NCBI RefSeq assembly: GCF_001593385.1
Contig: NZ_LUVZ01000001.1
Coordinates: forward strand, 186,001-250,000
DNA: 64,000 bases
Direction of reading: 5' to 3'
Origin: Chryseobacterium cucumeris
GTDB lineage: Bacteria > Bacteroidota > Bacteroidia > Flavobacteriales > Weeksellaceae
The notes under the pieces are model-generated. The model was given only the letters and a program-made list of their open reading frames with translations. It searched no databases and was not told the origin of the DNA. Position 1 is the first letter of the stretch; each line of letters begins with the position of its first letter. Of the stretch, positions 52,113 to 61,346 are shown in pieces. A program made the position numbers and the translations under genes.

Positions 52113-53645
52113 TTATAAATCACGTTTTTGGTAAGGAAATACCTTTGGCAGGTTCTTTGTGGTAGGCCCGGTAAGGATTTTTCCGTTAACATTAAACCGG
52201 GATCCGTGACATGGGCAGTCCCAGCTCAGTTCAGCACTATTCCACCGCACTTCACATCCTGCATGTGGACAGGTACTTCTCAGAAGATGCAACGTGCCAT
52301 CATTTTCTTTGTACAGTGCATAAGATTCGGATTTGTATTTGATCACTTTTGCTTCACCTTCTCCAACTTCTGAAAAGGATTCAATTTTATCCTTGAAAAT
52401 TTTATCTTTCACAAAATCAAATGCCACAGTTGCTGCTTCCTTCACAAAATCAGAAAATCCGGCAATAGGTTTGATTCTTGAAGGATTAAATAAGTCTCCA
52501 TATTTACTTTTTCCGGTAATGATTAAATCATGTATTATTTGTGAGGAAAGTGTCCCGAATATCATTCCGTTACCTCTGAAGCCTGTTGCCACAAAAATTC
52601 TTTCCTTAGTTTCTGGTAATTTCCCAATGTATGGAAGCCCATCTACTGGTTCGTAATATTGGCTGGACCAGCTGTAGAATATGGTTTCCACATCAAAGTA
52701 TTTCCGTACATAATTTTCAAGCCTTGAGAAGCATGCTCCGGTGTCATCAGCATGTCCTGTTTTGTGGTCTTCACCGCCTGCAATCAATAAGTTTTCACCA
52801 TCGATATTCTGAATACGGTAATAATGATAAGGTTCACAGAGATCATAACCTAACTCCCGCGGATATTTATCATTTTTCAGAGTAAATGCCGTCACATAGC
52901 TTCTGTAAGGCGCGTTAGTAAAATGAAGCAGATTCACTCCCGGCGGAATATGAGTGGCATATACTACATGTTTTGCTTGTATTTCTCCCTGGGAGGTTTT
53001 TAAAATAACATTGTCTTTCTGCTCATCATGTTCTTCAACAAGACAATTTTCCAGAATAGAACCGCCCAGTTTTATAAAAGCCCCGCAAAGTCCTTTAATA
53101 TATTTTATCGGATGAAAATGCCCCTGACCAGGAATAAGCACCGCTTCTCTGAACGGGATAGGAAAAGGAATTTCATTTACATAACTCATTTCGTGGCCTA
53201 CTTTAGCTGCTCCTTCTACAATGTCTTTTAACTGTTCTTCCTGTTTTTCATCCAGGGCAAAAAGGTAAGCTGACTTTCTTGTGAAATCACAGCTGATCTG
53301 ATATTTCTGAATATTATCTTCAATAATACTGATGGCATCAGTTCCGGATTGTGCATACAGTTGTGCATTATCCAGTCCAAAATCACGGATAGCCTGATTA
53401 AAGGTTGTATCAAAAAAATCGTTCAAATGAGCTGTTGTGCCGCCAGTAGTTCCGAATCCTATATTGGCTGCTTCCAGAATAATACATTTTTTTCCGGATT
53501 CCTGAAGTTTCAGTGCTGTTGAAACTCCTGTAATTCCACCTCCTACAATGGCAACGTCAAATAATGAGCTGAGATCCGTTTCTGCAGAAAATTTTCTGAT
53601 CTCTTCCTGCCAAATACTTTTTCTTGCACCGTCTCTGTACATCAT
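52113..53645 (-). CDS. FAD-dependent oxidoreductase with Rieske domain
   Basis: A 510-residue protein. Residues about 25-400 are a DAO-type FAD domain with VAIVGGGITGVSTAL (32-46), and GFRGNGMIFGTL near the end. The last about 90 residues are a Rieske [2Fe-2S] domain with C-P-H and C-P-C-H ligands (TCPHAGCE, WDCPCHGSRFN). Family of glycine/D-amino acid oxidase-Rieske proteins; electrons likely pass from substrate via FAD to the cluster. Substrate unknown. It belongs to the stress cluster on the minus strand. Confidence 0.9.
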   Translation of the reverse strand: MMYRDGARKSIWQEEIRKFSAETDLSSLFDVAIVGGGITGVSTALKLQESGKKCIILEAANIGFGTTGGTTAHLNDFFDTTFNQAIRDFGLDNAQLYAQSGTDAISIIEDNIQKYQISCDFTRKSAYLFALDEKQEEQLKDIVEGAAKVGHEMSYVNEIPFPIPFREAVLIPGQGHFHPIKYIKGLCGAFIKLGGSILENCLVEEHDEQKDNVILKTSQGEIQAKHVVYATHIPPGVNLLHFTNAPYRSYVTAFTLKNDKYPRELGYDLCEPYHYYRIQNIDGENLLIAGGEDHKTGHADDTGACFSRLENYVRKYFDVETIFYSWSSQYYEPVDGLPYIGKLPETKERIFVATGFRGNGMIFGTLSSQIIHDLIITGKSKYGDLFNPSRIKPIAGFSDFVKEAATVAFDFVKDKIFKDKIESFSEVGEGEAKVIKYKSESYALYKENDGTLHLLRSTCPHAGCEVRWNSAELSWDCPCHGSRFNVNGKILTGPTTKNLPKVFPYQKRDL

Positions 53646-53665
53646 CAGAATTTTTTATAGTTAAT

Positions 53666-53830
53666 TTATCTGATACTCAGGGTATCACTTTCGGGCAGAC
53701 CTGATTTATCGGTATTGGACGAACTGCTTTTCTGATCCCTTTTCTTGTTTTCGTCTTCATCAATATTACATCGGCAGGAAGTAAAAGCAAACAGGCTGAT
53801 AACGCCTAAAATAAGTGCTGTAGTTTTCAT
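53666..53830 (-). CDS. small lipoprotein
   Basis: A 54-residue protein with a lipoprotein signal (MKTTALILGVISLFAFTSC, lipobox FTSC with Cys19) and a highly charged mature part (CNIDEDENKKRDQKSSSS). ATG at 53830 is preceded by ATATTTAAAATATG. It lies 20 bp before the FAD/Rieske gene in the same direction. Function unknown. Confidence 0.7.
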   Translation of the reverse strand: MKTTALILGVISLFAFTSCRCNIDEDENKKRDQKSSSSNTDKSGLPESDTLSIR

Positions 53831-53867
53831 ATTTTAAATATTTTGATGTTTTATACTTTAATATACT

Positions 53868-54614
53868 TTATCCGTTTACTATCAGTCCTCCATTGGGATG
53901 AAGTACCTGTCCTGTCATTTGTGAGGCATCCGGACTTGCCAGAAAAAGAAAGCTGAAGGCTATTTCTTCAGGCGTTGCATTTCTTTCCAACGGTGGTTTG
54001 TTGGGATTTTCTTCTTTTTCATTAAAAGTTTCTTCAGTAAGCGGTGTAGCCACAGGTCCCGGAGCAACGGCATTAATCCTGATTCCTTTGGGTTTGGCCT
54101 GCAGTGCCAATGAGCGGGTGAAAGAAACAATAGCGCCTTTTGTTGCAGAATAGTCAAGGAGCTCAGGATGTCCCTGATAAGCGGAAACGGAAGTGGTATT
54201 GATTACGCAGCTTCCTTGTTTCAGGTAAGGAAATACAACTTTCGTTAATAAAATCATTCCTACAATATTGGAATCAAAGGTCTGTCTGATGTTTTTCTCT
54301 TCAAGTTGTTCAATACTGTCTGCAGGAAATTGAACTCCGGCATTATTAATGACGATATCAATTTTTCCGAATGATGAATTAACTTCTTTTACTGTTTTTT
54401 CACAAAATTCATAATCATTGATATCTCCCTGAAAGATGATGCATTTTCTATTCAGGTTTTCAATTTCTCTTTTTGTTTTTTCAGCATCACTATCACTTGA
54501 ATGATAAATAATAGCAATGTCTGCTCCTTCCAAAGCAAAAAGAAGAGCCACTGCCTTACCTATTCCGCTGTCGGCTCCGGTAATCAAAACAGATTTGTTA
54601 TCTAATTTTCCCAT
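53868..54614 (-). CDS. SDR family oxidoreductase
   Basis: A 248-residue classical SDR. Cofactor motif TGADSGIGKAV, NNAGVQFP, catalytic YSATK, and GPVATPLTEE after it. It is of the stress-associated SDR type found next to catalases and DUF892 genes. In line with a second SDR (23 bp upstream stop) on the same strand. Substrate unknown. Confidence 0.93.
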   Translation of the reverse strand: MGKLDNKSVLITGADSGIGKAVALLFALEGADIAIIYHSSDSDAEKTKREIENLNRKCIIFQGDINDYEFCEKTVKEVNSSFGKIDIVINNAGVQFPADSIEQLEEKNIRQTFDSNIVGMILLTKVVFPYLKQGSCVINTTSVSAYQGHPELLDYSATKGAIVSFTRSLALQAKPKGIRINAVAPGPVATPLTEETFNEKEENPNKPPLERNATPEEIAFSFLFLASPDASQMTGQVLHPNGGLIVNG

Positions 54615-54637
54615 TTCATAATCTTTTTATTTCTGCT

Positions 54638-55429
54638 CTATTCTATTGGTTTCTGCATTTCTGCCATTCTATGAGCGGCCATACTATCACTTGTAAGATT
54701 CGCCATCGCTACGGACAGTTTATTTTTCAAACCCGAAATTATTTTATCTTCATTATTCATCAGAGCGTTATAGCCGTCAATTGCCACTTCTTCCGGAGAG
54801 GCCAGACTATCTTTATCTTCCAGTATTTTACTGCGGTTCATATCTGCTTTATTAAAAAAGTCAGTATCTGTAGGGCCGGGTAAAAGAGCCGTCACTGTAA
54901 TTCCGGAGTCTTTCAGCTCTTCACGAATGGCTTCAGACCACGACAAAACAAATGCTTTGGTAGCATGGTATACCGAATGCCATGGGCCAGGAGCTTTACT
55001 GGCCACAGAAGCCAGATTCAGAATTTTTCCTGATCCTTTTGGAAGCCTGTCCTTAATAAAAAGCTTTGTAAGGATGAGAACTGAAATAATATTTAAATGA
55101 ACAATATCTATTTCCCTATGAATATCCGTATCCTGAAATTTCCCATACACTCCCTGTCCTGCGGCATTAACTAATATTTCAGGACTTATTGCATTCATTT
55201 TCAATTCAGAATAAAGAGAATACGCTTCTTCTTCTAAAAACAGATTTTTAGAGATACTGATCACGTTTACTCCATGGTTTTTAAATTCTTCGGCTTTTCT
55301 TACCAGTTCTTCATGGTCTCTGGCTACAATGACAAGATCGTAGCCGTTCATGGCAAACTGTTTCGCGAGTTCATAACCAATACCACTGGTAGCACCTGTA
55401 ATAAGTACAAATTGATTCTTGCGTTGCAT
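54638..55429 (-). CDS. SDR family oxidoreductase
   Basis: A 263-residue SDR of the YqjQ/DltE-like group. Motifs: TGATSGIGYELAKQFA, NAAGQGVYGKF, catalytic YHATK, then LLPGPTDTDFF. It starts 5 bp after the stop of the CinA-like gene and is followed by the other SDR. Substrate unknown. Confidence 0.93.
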   Translation of the reverse strand: MQRKNQFVLITGATSGIGYELAKQFAMNGYDLVIVARDHEELVRKAEEFKNHGVNVISISKNLFLEEEAYSLYSELKMNAISPEILVNAAGQGVYGKFQDTDIHREIDIVHLNIISVLILTKLFIKDRLPKGSGKILNLASVASKAPGPWHSVYHATKAFVLSWSEAIREELKDSGITVTALLPGPTDTDFFNKADMNRSKILEDKDSLASPEEVAIDGYNALMNNEDKIISGLKNKLSVAMANLTSDSMAAHRMAEMQKPIE

Positions 55430-55434
55430 AAATT

Positions 55435-55935
55435 TTATTTTAAGATTAAAAGCCTGTTAAGCTCACTTTTAAAACAGCCCAGAATAAATTCCGTGTAATA
55501 CAGCTGGGCATTTAGAGCTTGTGTTTTCGGATGTAATTCCAGTTTTTTAGTCAGGACAATCTCACCTTTGTAAGAGAATGAGAAATAGGCAAAAATTTTA
55601 TATCCTGAATTCCGGATTGGCGTACAGTAGCCGGTAGTGGCAATAGACCAGTCGGATTCGTAAAGTCTTGCTACATTTAAAGCCATCGTCTCTGCAATAT
55701 TCTCTGAAACGCAGTCACATTCTTCAGCTTCCTGTCTGTCAACCTTTAGTAATTTTACTTTTTCTGACAAAGAATAGGCTGTCATTCCTCCTTTGTAGAA
55801 CATTGACGCATTAGGCATCTGTGAAAAAGCCAGTTGCAAGCATCCTGACGTAACACTTTCTGCAATTGAAATGGTTTCATCGGTGGTCATCAGTGACTGA
55901 CTTATATATTCTAAAAGATTTTTCTGAAAATCCAT
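55435..55935 (-). CDS. CinA family protein (NMN amidohydrolase domain)
   Basis: A 166-residue protein equal to the C-terminal domain of CinA. Motifs are SIAESVTSGCLQLAF and WSIATTGYCTPI. PncC-type enzymes deamidate nicotinamide mononucleotide. Compared with that family the start region is intact. It lies between catalase and the SDR genes in the stress cluster. Confidence 0.88.
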   Translation of the reverse strand: MDFQKNLLEYISQSLMTTDETISIAESVTSGCLQLAFSQMPNASMFYKGGMTAYSLSEKVKLLKVDRQEAEECDCVSENIAETMALNVARLYESDWSIATTGYCTPIRNSGYKIFAYFSFSYKGEIVLTKKLELHPKTQALNAQLYYTEFILGCFKSELNRLLILK

Positions 55936-55976
55936 AATAGTATAATTTTTAATGAGGTTAAAAAAAGAAAGCTAAA

Positions 55977-56006
55977 AAAGCTGCTGAATAAATAGACAGC
56001 AGCTTT
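55977..56006 (-). terminator. terminator after catalase gene
   Basis: Stem AAAGCTGCTG / CAGCAGCTTT with a 10-base loop, 55 bp after the catalase stop and followed by T-rich sequence on the minus strand. Confidence 0.8.
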
Positions 56007-56061
56007 GCTTTCACATAAAAATATTTAAGTTGCTTGGTGTGGTGTGAAGGGTGTTTATCAT

Positions 56062-58200
56062 TTAAGCGTTTCTCTCCTTTTCAAGATCCCAGACTCTGTG
56101 CTGAGCAACAGCCTGGATGAATTTATCTGATGGATCATTGTCTTCCCATGTAATGATTGCAGGATCCTCATGTTGTTTCGCTGATACATTGGAATTATGG
56201 TAAAGTACCTCTGTATCTTTTCCAAAGTAAATTGCTTTACAGTGTTTATAAGCTTCATTGATGAAATGCAGAACCAGATGTTTGTTTTCAGCAATCATCA
56301 ATTCTTTTACGGAATTTTCTCCCGGACAGATGGTAAGAGCATCAAAACAGACACTTGCCGTACTGGTAAGAGAATGTTTGGGAGTCAGCTCGGAACCGTC
56401 ATTGAGTTTTACCGGAGCAACACTTGTTGCAATCAGTTCCACTCTGGCACCTTCTGCTTCAAGTTTTGTTTTAAGATCATTGACAGCTCCTCCATCTGCA
56501 CCGTTAGCCAGAATAAAGCCTATTTTTCGGCTTTTAATCGTGTTTTTAACGGTATTCATCATGCTTAAAGCATCAGAAAACTGTGTATGTGGTTCTCTTT
56601 CTTCGCTTTGAAGTTCTATGATGTTACTATCCGCCGGCAGACTTTGATTGGGCCATTCCAGTTTTTTAACTTCCACTCCTAATTTTTCCGCTACTTTCCA
56701 TGCAAGATCTGTATCAATATAGGCAAGCTGCCCTACCAGTCTTTCTCTGATCTCAGGACGGGTTACCTTTGACAATTCAAAGATCAACGCATTCTGAAGG
56801 TGTGTTTTCTCCGGTGCAGACTGGCTGTTATAGAATAATTTCGCCTGTGAATAATGATCTACAAAGCTTTTACTCCTTTCTCTGATCTTCACTCCTGAAA
56901 CTCTTTCCTGCTGGGAGGTAAAGCCGCCTTCAGACATCATGGCCTGAAAAGGACATCCACCGCCTATGGAATTCGGTTCATAGCTGCTTTTTCCTTTCAC
57001 GATCTGCTGTCTCATATGGCCATCTCTTTGGTTGTTATGAACCGTATTGATGGATCTGTTGATCGGTATTTCATGGAAATTAGGCGACCCCAGTCTTGAA
57101 AGCTGTGTATCGGTATATGAAAATAATCTTCCCTGCAGCAGCGGATCATTGGTGAAATCAATCCCAGGAATAATATGTCCCGGGTGAAAAGCAATCTGCT
57201 CGGTTTCTGCAAAGAAATTATCCGGATTTCTGTTAAGCGTTAAAGTTCCAACAATTTCTACAGGAACTTCTTCTTCGGGAACTATTTTTGTAGGGTCAAG
57301 AAGATCAAAATCAAATTTGTGTTCATCTTCTTCAGGAATAAGCTGTACCCCGAAATCCCATTCCGGATAATCACCATTTTCAATGGCTTCCCATAGATCC
57401 CGTTTATGGAAGTCAGAATCTACTCCGGAAATCATCTGAGCTTCACTCCAGGCTACGGAATGCACGCCTAATCTGGGCTTAAAATGGAATTTTACAAAAT
57501 GTACTTTTCCTGCCTCATTGATGAATTTAAAAGAATGTACGCCAAAGCCCTCCATCATTCTCAGACTTCTCGGGATCGCTCTATCGCTCATTAGCCACAT
57601 AATCATGTGCATACTTTCGGGCATTAGTGAAATAAAATCCCAAAATGTATCATGAGCAGATGCAGCCTGCGGAATTTCATTGTCTGGTTCCGGTTTTACG
57701 GCATGCACAAGATCAGGAAACTTGATCGCATCCTGAATAAAAAATACCGGCATATTATTGGCCACCAGGTCATAATTTCCTTCTTCAGTATAGAATTTCA
57801 CCGCAAATCCACGGACATCCCTTGCAAGATCTGTACTTCCTTTACTCCCTGCTACAGTTGAAAACCGTACAAATACAGGTGTTTCTTTTCCCAGTTCTGT
57901 TAAAAATTTTGCTTTGGTATACTCTGCAAGGCTTTTAGTAAGTTTAAAAATGCCATGCGCGCCGGAACCTCTGGCGTGAACTACTCTTTCAGGGATTCTT
58001 TCATGATCAAAATGGGTAATCTTTTCCCTCAGAATGAAATCTTCCAGTAATGAAGGGCCGCGCTCTCCGGCTTTTAAAGAATCCTGATTGTTATTGATCT
58101 TTAAGCCCTGATTGGTAGTCAGTTTTTCATTATCATTGGAAGTACTGTGTACATCCAGTTGTTCTGCTTTCTTGTTGTGTTCGTTGGTGTTCATATTCAT
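56062..58200 (-). CDS. katE: large-subunit catalase
   Basis: A 712-residue heme catalase of the HPII (KatE) type. The catalytic His75 lies in [12 protein letters not shown] and the distal Asn in [11 protein letters not shown]. The heme-ligand Tyr is in [14 protein letters not shown]. The C-terminal domain (about 560-712) is the flavodoxin-like/GATase1-like domain found only in large catalases. Normal length is about 700-750. It removes hydrogen peroxide. A second Met two residues in could also be the start. Confidence 0.95.
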   Translation of the reverse strand: MNMNTNEHNKKAEQLDVHSTSNDNEKLTTNQGLKINNNQDSLKAGERGPSLLEDFILREKITHFDHERIPERVVHARGSGAHGIFKLTKSLAEYTKAKFLTELGKETPVFVRFSTVAGSKGSTDLARDVRGFAVKFYTEEGNYDLVANNMPVFFIQDAIKFPDLVHAVKPEPDNEIPQAASAHDTFWDFISLMPESMHMIMWLMSDRAIPRSLRMMEGFGVHSFKFINEAGKVHFVKFHFKPRLGVHSVAWSEAQMISGVDSDFHKRDLWEAIENGDYPEWDFGVQLIPEEDEHKFDFDLLDPTKIVPEEEVPVEIVGTLTLNRNPDNFFAETEQIAFHPGHIIPGIDFTNDPLLQGRLFSYTDTQLSRLGSPNFHEIPINRSINTVHNNQRDGHMRQQIVKGKSSYEPNSIGGGCPFQAMMSEGGFTSQQERVSGVKIRERSKSFVDHYSQAKLFYNSQSAPEKTHLQNALIFELSKVTRPEIRERLVGQLAYIDTDLAWKVAEKLGVEVKKLEWPNQSLPADSNIIELQSEEREPHTQFSDALSMMNTVKNTIKSRKIGFILANGADGGAVNDLKTKLEAEGARVELIATSVAPVKLNDGSELTPKHSLTSTASVCFDALTICPGENSVKELMIAENKHLVLHFINEAYKHCKAIYFGKDTEVLYHNSNVSAKQHEDPAIITWEDNDPSDKFIQAVAQHRVWDLEKERNA

Positions 58201-58258
58201 AATCTTTTTGTGGTTGGTGTATTTTCTTTCAAAAGCAGTAGATCATGGGACACAGAAA

Positions 58259-58642
58259 TTAATCTGTCTTATTTCCCAGAATTTCAAGAATCCTGTTGAT
58301 ATATTCTTCTTCCTTCAGAACTTTATAATAAGCTGTTTTGGCATATAAAGTAAATGCGGGAGATTCATATCTTATTTCAGCATCCATATCCGTAGTTTTC
58401 GTTGTGTTATTAGAGTGGAACTCCTGGATATTGAGGATATATTCTTCGAGATAAGTATCTATAACTCCTTTCAGAACTTCACAGGTAGCATTGTTCTTAA
58501 TCTTTTCCAGAGACTTGATCAGAAAAGCTGTCACTCCGTAAGAATTCATAACAGACGGAAATAAAGACTCATTCTCTATTGCATTATTTTTGTTATTCAA
58601 TTCGGACTGTTGCAAAGTGTCGTTTTCAAATGTCATATTCAA
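58259..58642 (-). CDS. unknown helical protein in stress cluster
   Basis: A 127-residue, largely alpha-helical protein rich in Asn, Glu and Lys. No family recognised; it has no signal or membrane segment. The N-terminal 35 residues look disordered. Together with the next gene (10 bp gap) it stands between catalase and the DUF892 gene, which suggests a stress role. Met at codon 1 or 3 may be the start. Confidence 0.6.
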   Translation of the reverse strand: MNMTFENDTLQQSELNNKNNAIENESLFPSVMNSYGVTAFLIKSLEKIKNNATCEVLKGVIDTYLEEYILNIQEFHSNNTTKTTDMDAEIRYESPAFTLYAKTAYYKVLKEEEYINRILEILGNKTD

Positions 58643-58651
58643 AAAATGGTA

Positions 58652-58969
58652 TTAGTTATTGGAAACTTTCAAATACTGTTCAAAATAATGAAGGTCATTT
58701 TTATCTTTTATGGATAAATAAAACATGATCTGCTCCGGTTCTTTTAAGCCTATACTGCCTAAACAGTCGAAATGAGCAATTAACGCCTGGATATTTTCAA
58801 TATCAATATCTTTCAGAATGATAAATAGCAGGAAGATATTTTCTCTGATCTCTTTAGCATAAATTGCAGCTCCATCTTCGAAACACGTCCCTGTATGGGA
58901 GACTTTTACAAAATCTTTGTGTTTCAGTGTTTTTATGATTTTCTGACAGTCCATATATTTTGATTTCAT
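58652..58969 (-). CDS. unknown small protein in stress cluster
   Basis: A 105-residue cytosolic protein with alternating helix and strand character (DCQKIIKTLKHKDFVKVSH, EIRENIFLLFIILKDIDIEN). No family recognised. It may form one unit with the 127-residue protein downstream; a terminator lies between it and the DUF892 gene. The alternative start is Met at codon 6. Confidence 0.6.
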   Translation of the reverse strand: MKSKYMDCQKIIKTLKHKDFVKVSHTGTCFEDGAAIYAKEIRENIFLLFIILKDIDIENIQALIAHFDCLGSIGLKEPEQIMFYLSIKDKNDLHYFEQYLKVSNN

Positions 58970-58975
58970 GATTAA

Positions 58976-59009
58976 AATAAGCCATATAGAACAAGCTATA
59001 TGGCTTATT
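58976..59009 (-). terminator. terminator after DUF892 gene
   Basis: Perfect 14 bp stem AATAAGCCATATAG / CTATATGGCTTATT with a 6-base loop and a TTTTAAT tail on the minus strand, 7 bp after the DUF892 stop. Confidence 0.85.
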
Positions 59010-59016
59010 GCATAGT

Positions 59017-59604
59017 TTAGTCTTCTTGTTCTGCATCGAAATTGATGGATGTCTCCGCAATATCTGTAAGATACGAATCCGTATCTTCTTCTTCCTGAAG
59101 GGTTCTTTCAAGAAGGTCTGCAGCCTTATCATGTCCCATGGTTATGGCTAGCTGGGCCAGCCCGCCGTAAGTGGCAATTTCGTAATGTTCTACTTTCTGT
59201 GCAGCAATAATTAGTGCTACATCTCTTGTTGCAGAACCATCTTCTGTGGATTTGATGACTTCTTCGCCTTCTTCGATGATTCCTTTAATAGCTTTACATT
59301 CTTTTTTTTCGGGCTTTTCTTCAATAAGCTGGAATACTTTTTCCAGTCGCTTAACGTGTTTTTGGGTCTGAAGATGATGATCTTCAAACGCATCCTTCAG
59401 TTCTTCCGTTGTTGCGGCTTCCTGCATCTTTTCCAGCGCTTCAAGAATGGCATTTTCAGCAAAATAAATATCTTTAAGAGCACTTACAAAAAACTTATGC
59501 AGCGGAGAACTTTTCATTTCATCCTTGTTGACTGTTTCTTTGTCTGCCGTACCTTTCTTGGTAGCAGGAACTGCACTTTCAGCTTCTAATATTTTATTGG
59601 GCAT
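59017..59604 (-). CDS. DUF892 ferritin-like protein (YciE/YciF)
   Basis: A 195-residue protein; the core (about 35-190) is the four-helix DUF892 (YciE/YciF) fold with FVSALKDIYFAENAILEAL, HHLQTQKHVKRLEKVF and KVEHYEIATYG, which carry the Glu/His iron ligands. The first 30 residues are a charged, flexible tail. Family members are induced by osmotic and oxidative stress. It lies between the KGG gene and two small unknown genes. Confidence 0.93.
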   Translation of the reverse strand: MPNKILEAESAVPATKKGTADKETVNKDEMKSSPLHKFFVSALKDIYFAENAILEALEKMQEAATTEELKDAFEDHHLQTQKHVKRLEKVFQLIEEKPEKKECKAIKGIIEEGEEVIKSTEDGSATRDVALIIAAQKVEHYEIATYGGLAQLAITMGHDKAADLLERTLQEEEDTDSYLTDIAETSINFDAEQED

Positions 59605-59629
59605 GGTGTAAATGGTGTTTGTTATTAAA

Positions 59630-59665
59630 GGATTACCTCTTTATATAAGTCTAAAGAGGCAATCC
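59630..59665 (-). terminator. terminator after KGG gene
   Basis: Stem GGATTACCTCTTTA / TAAAGAGGCAATCC, with one mismatch, 12 bp after the KGG stop. The T tract is weak. Confidence 0.65.
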
Positions 59666-59676
59666 TGGAAAAAGAA

Positions 59677-60471
59677 TTATGAATTACGTCTGCCTCCGAA
59701 TCCGGAACGACCTGAAGATCTTCCGCCTCCGTGGGATGCCTGACCTCCCATTCTGGCTATTCTTGTACGCTCAGATTTACTCATCGCAGCAAATCCTCTT
59801 CTTGAATTTCCTGAGTTTGAGTTTGAACCTCCTCTTCCTGAGCTATTACTATTGTTTCCTGATCTCGATGAACCTCCTCTTCCTGAGCCGGAACCTGAGT
59901 TCGAAGATCTGCCTCCACCATGTGAAGCCTGACCTCCCATTCTGGCTATTCTCGTACGCTCAGCTTTGCTCATGGAAGCGAAACCTCTTCTTGAAGTACC
60001 ATCTCCCGATGATGACCTGCCTCTGCCTCCTGATCGGGAGCCGGAACCAGAATTTGAACGTCCTCGGGAACTACCACCGGAGTTTCCTCCACGAGAACCG
60101 CCTCTACCGGAAGTAAATCTTCCCTGGCTGTCTCTCTGCTGATTGCCGTTTCCGCCTCTTGAACTGCTTCTTCCTCCTCTACGACCCCTCTGATCATCAT
60201 CGTCTTCTTCGTCATCATCATAATCTTCATCATCTTCATCATCATAATCGTCGTCGTATTCATCATAATCATCTTCATCGTAATCATCATCATAATCGTC
60301 ATTTTCATTATCAAAATAATTTTCATATTCTGAAAAATCATCGTCATAATCTTCATCTCTTGTTGCATCATTAAAACCATGATCATATCCTAATTGATAT
60401 ACTTCTTCAAGGTTTTCTGGCGAATGCGAACGCCCTCTTGAGCTGCTGCTTCTCGAATTTCTAGTGTTCAT
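59677..60471 (-). CDS. KGG-repeat, acidic and RG-rich stress protein
   Basis: A 264-residue low-complexity protein. Residues 22-45 resemble a short conserved head (EEVYQLGYDHGFNDATRDE). Residues 40-94 are almost only Asp, Glu and Tyr. From 95 on the chain is Arg-Gly-Ser rich. Two copies of the KGG-type stress motif (GFASMSKAERTRIARMGG at 163-180 and GFAAMSKSERTRIARMGG at 226-243, each followed by QASHGGG) are embedded. The motif is known from GsiB/con-10-like proteins, but the acidic and RG segments point to an intrinsically disordered, possibly nucleic-acid-binding protein. Promoter with Fnr-like site at 60631-60674. Confidence 0.9.
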   Translation of the reverse strand: MNTRNSRSSSSRGRSHSPENLEEVYQLGYDHGFNDATRDEDYDDDFSEYENYFDNENDDYDDDYDEDDYDEYDDDYDDEDDEDYDDDEEDDDDQRGRRGGRSSSRGGNGNQQRDSQGRFTSGRGGSRGGNSGGSSRGRSNSGSGSRSGGRGRSSSGDGTSRRGFASMSKAERTRIARMGGQASHGGGRSSNSGSGSGRGGSSRSGNNSNSSGRGGSNSNSGNSRRGFAAMSKSERTRIARMGGQASHGGGRSSGRSGFGGRRNS

Positions 60472-60630
60472 AACTGAATTTTTTTATTAATATTTAGTGA
60501 TGTCTATTGCAGTCCGTGACTAGTATTAGACGGCAACAATTGGGTGTCGGTAATTTTAAATAATAATAAAAGCGAAATGCTTTTTGCTTGCCTTTTACTA
60601 AGGGCTTAAGAATTGTGAAAGAATGTATGT

Positions 60631-60674
60631 CAAATATACGTTAGAATAATTCACTTTTTTATGACCTGAATCAT
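60631..60674 (-). promoter_or_regulatory. KGG gene promoter with Crp/Fnr-type site
   Basis: ATGACCTGAATCAT (60661-60674; TGA-n6-TCA) is centred 29.5 bp from the first T of the minus-strand -7 box TATATTTG (60631-60638). No -33 TTTG is present, as expected for an activator-dependent promoter. Confidence 0.65.
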
Positions 60675-60685
60675 GTTTATGCAGA

Positions 60686-61300
60686 TTAATACAAAATTTT
60701 TCTGTCTTTTAGGATAATACTACCCTCTTTTTCCATTTTTTTCAGAGTACGGATTACTGTTTCCACGCGCATACCTGTAAGGTTGGCAATCTGTTGTCTT
60801 GTAAATTCAATGTGAAAACATTTTTGGCAGTCTTCATCATGATAGCTTTTAAGATATTCCAGTAAACCCTTAAGCCTCTGCATAGGGTTTTCTGATGCAA
60901 GGCTCTGTACCATTTTCAATTTATAAAAAATCTCCTGTGAAAAACAGGCATTCATTTCAAGAGAAAGATCTGGATTCTGTTTGATCATTTCAAAGAAATT
61001 ATTTTTGGGAAGTCTGATAATCCGGGAATCTTCAAGACATATGGCATTGATTGGATAATTCTGATTGAGAAAAAGCATGGCTTCTCCAAAGCTTTGTTTT
61101 TTGCCCAGAATATTATGAATGAATTCTTTTCCGTTTTCATTATAATTATTCAATTTTACTTTCCCTTCACTAATCTGAAAATAATAAAGTGCATGATCCT
61201 CTTCTCTAAAAACTGCTTCCCGCTTTTTATAATCCTTGTCTTCTGCACCAAAAGAGTGCAGAAGACTTTCATCAATATTCATACAGCTGATTGTTTTCAT
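60686..61300 (-). CDS. Crp/Fnr family regulator
   Basis: A 204-residue regulator. The cNMP-like beta-roll contains GKEFIHNILGKKQSFGEAM. The C-terminal HTH is FTRQQIANLTGMRVETVIRT, with Glu and Arg at the Fnr DNA-contact positions. It lacks a Cys cluster, so the signal is not an FeS centre of the Fnr kind. It lies 46 bp after a paralog (61347-61943), 45% or so alike by eye. The 3' end is 11 bp from the site at 60661-60674. Confidence 0.92.
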   Translation of the reverse strand: MKTISCMNIDESLLHSFGAEDKDYKKREAVFREEDHALYYFQISEGKVKLNNYNENGKEFIHNILGKKQSFGEAMLFLNQNYPINAICLEDSRIIRLPKNNFFEMIKQNPDLSLEMNACFSQEIFYKLKMVQSLASENPMQRLKGLLEYLKSYHDEDCQKCFHIEFTRQQIANLTGMRVETVIRTLKKMEKEGSIILKDRKILY

Positions 61301-61346
61301 AATATCAAATAGGTTTTAAATAAAAAACAAAACATAGAAATTTAAT

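Noticed and set aside
59970..60386. A plus/minus-strand shadow of the KGG gene giving a Met/Ile-rich or His-rich frame
   Set aside because: It is an artefact of the Asp/Glu codon repeats (GAT/GAC) read in other frames; only the frame with conserved KGG motifs is coding.
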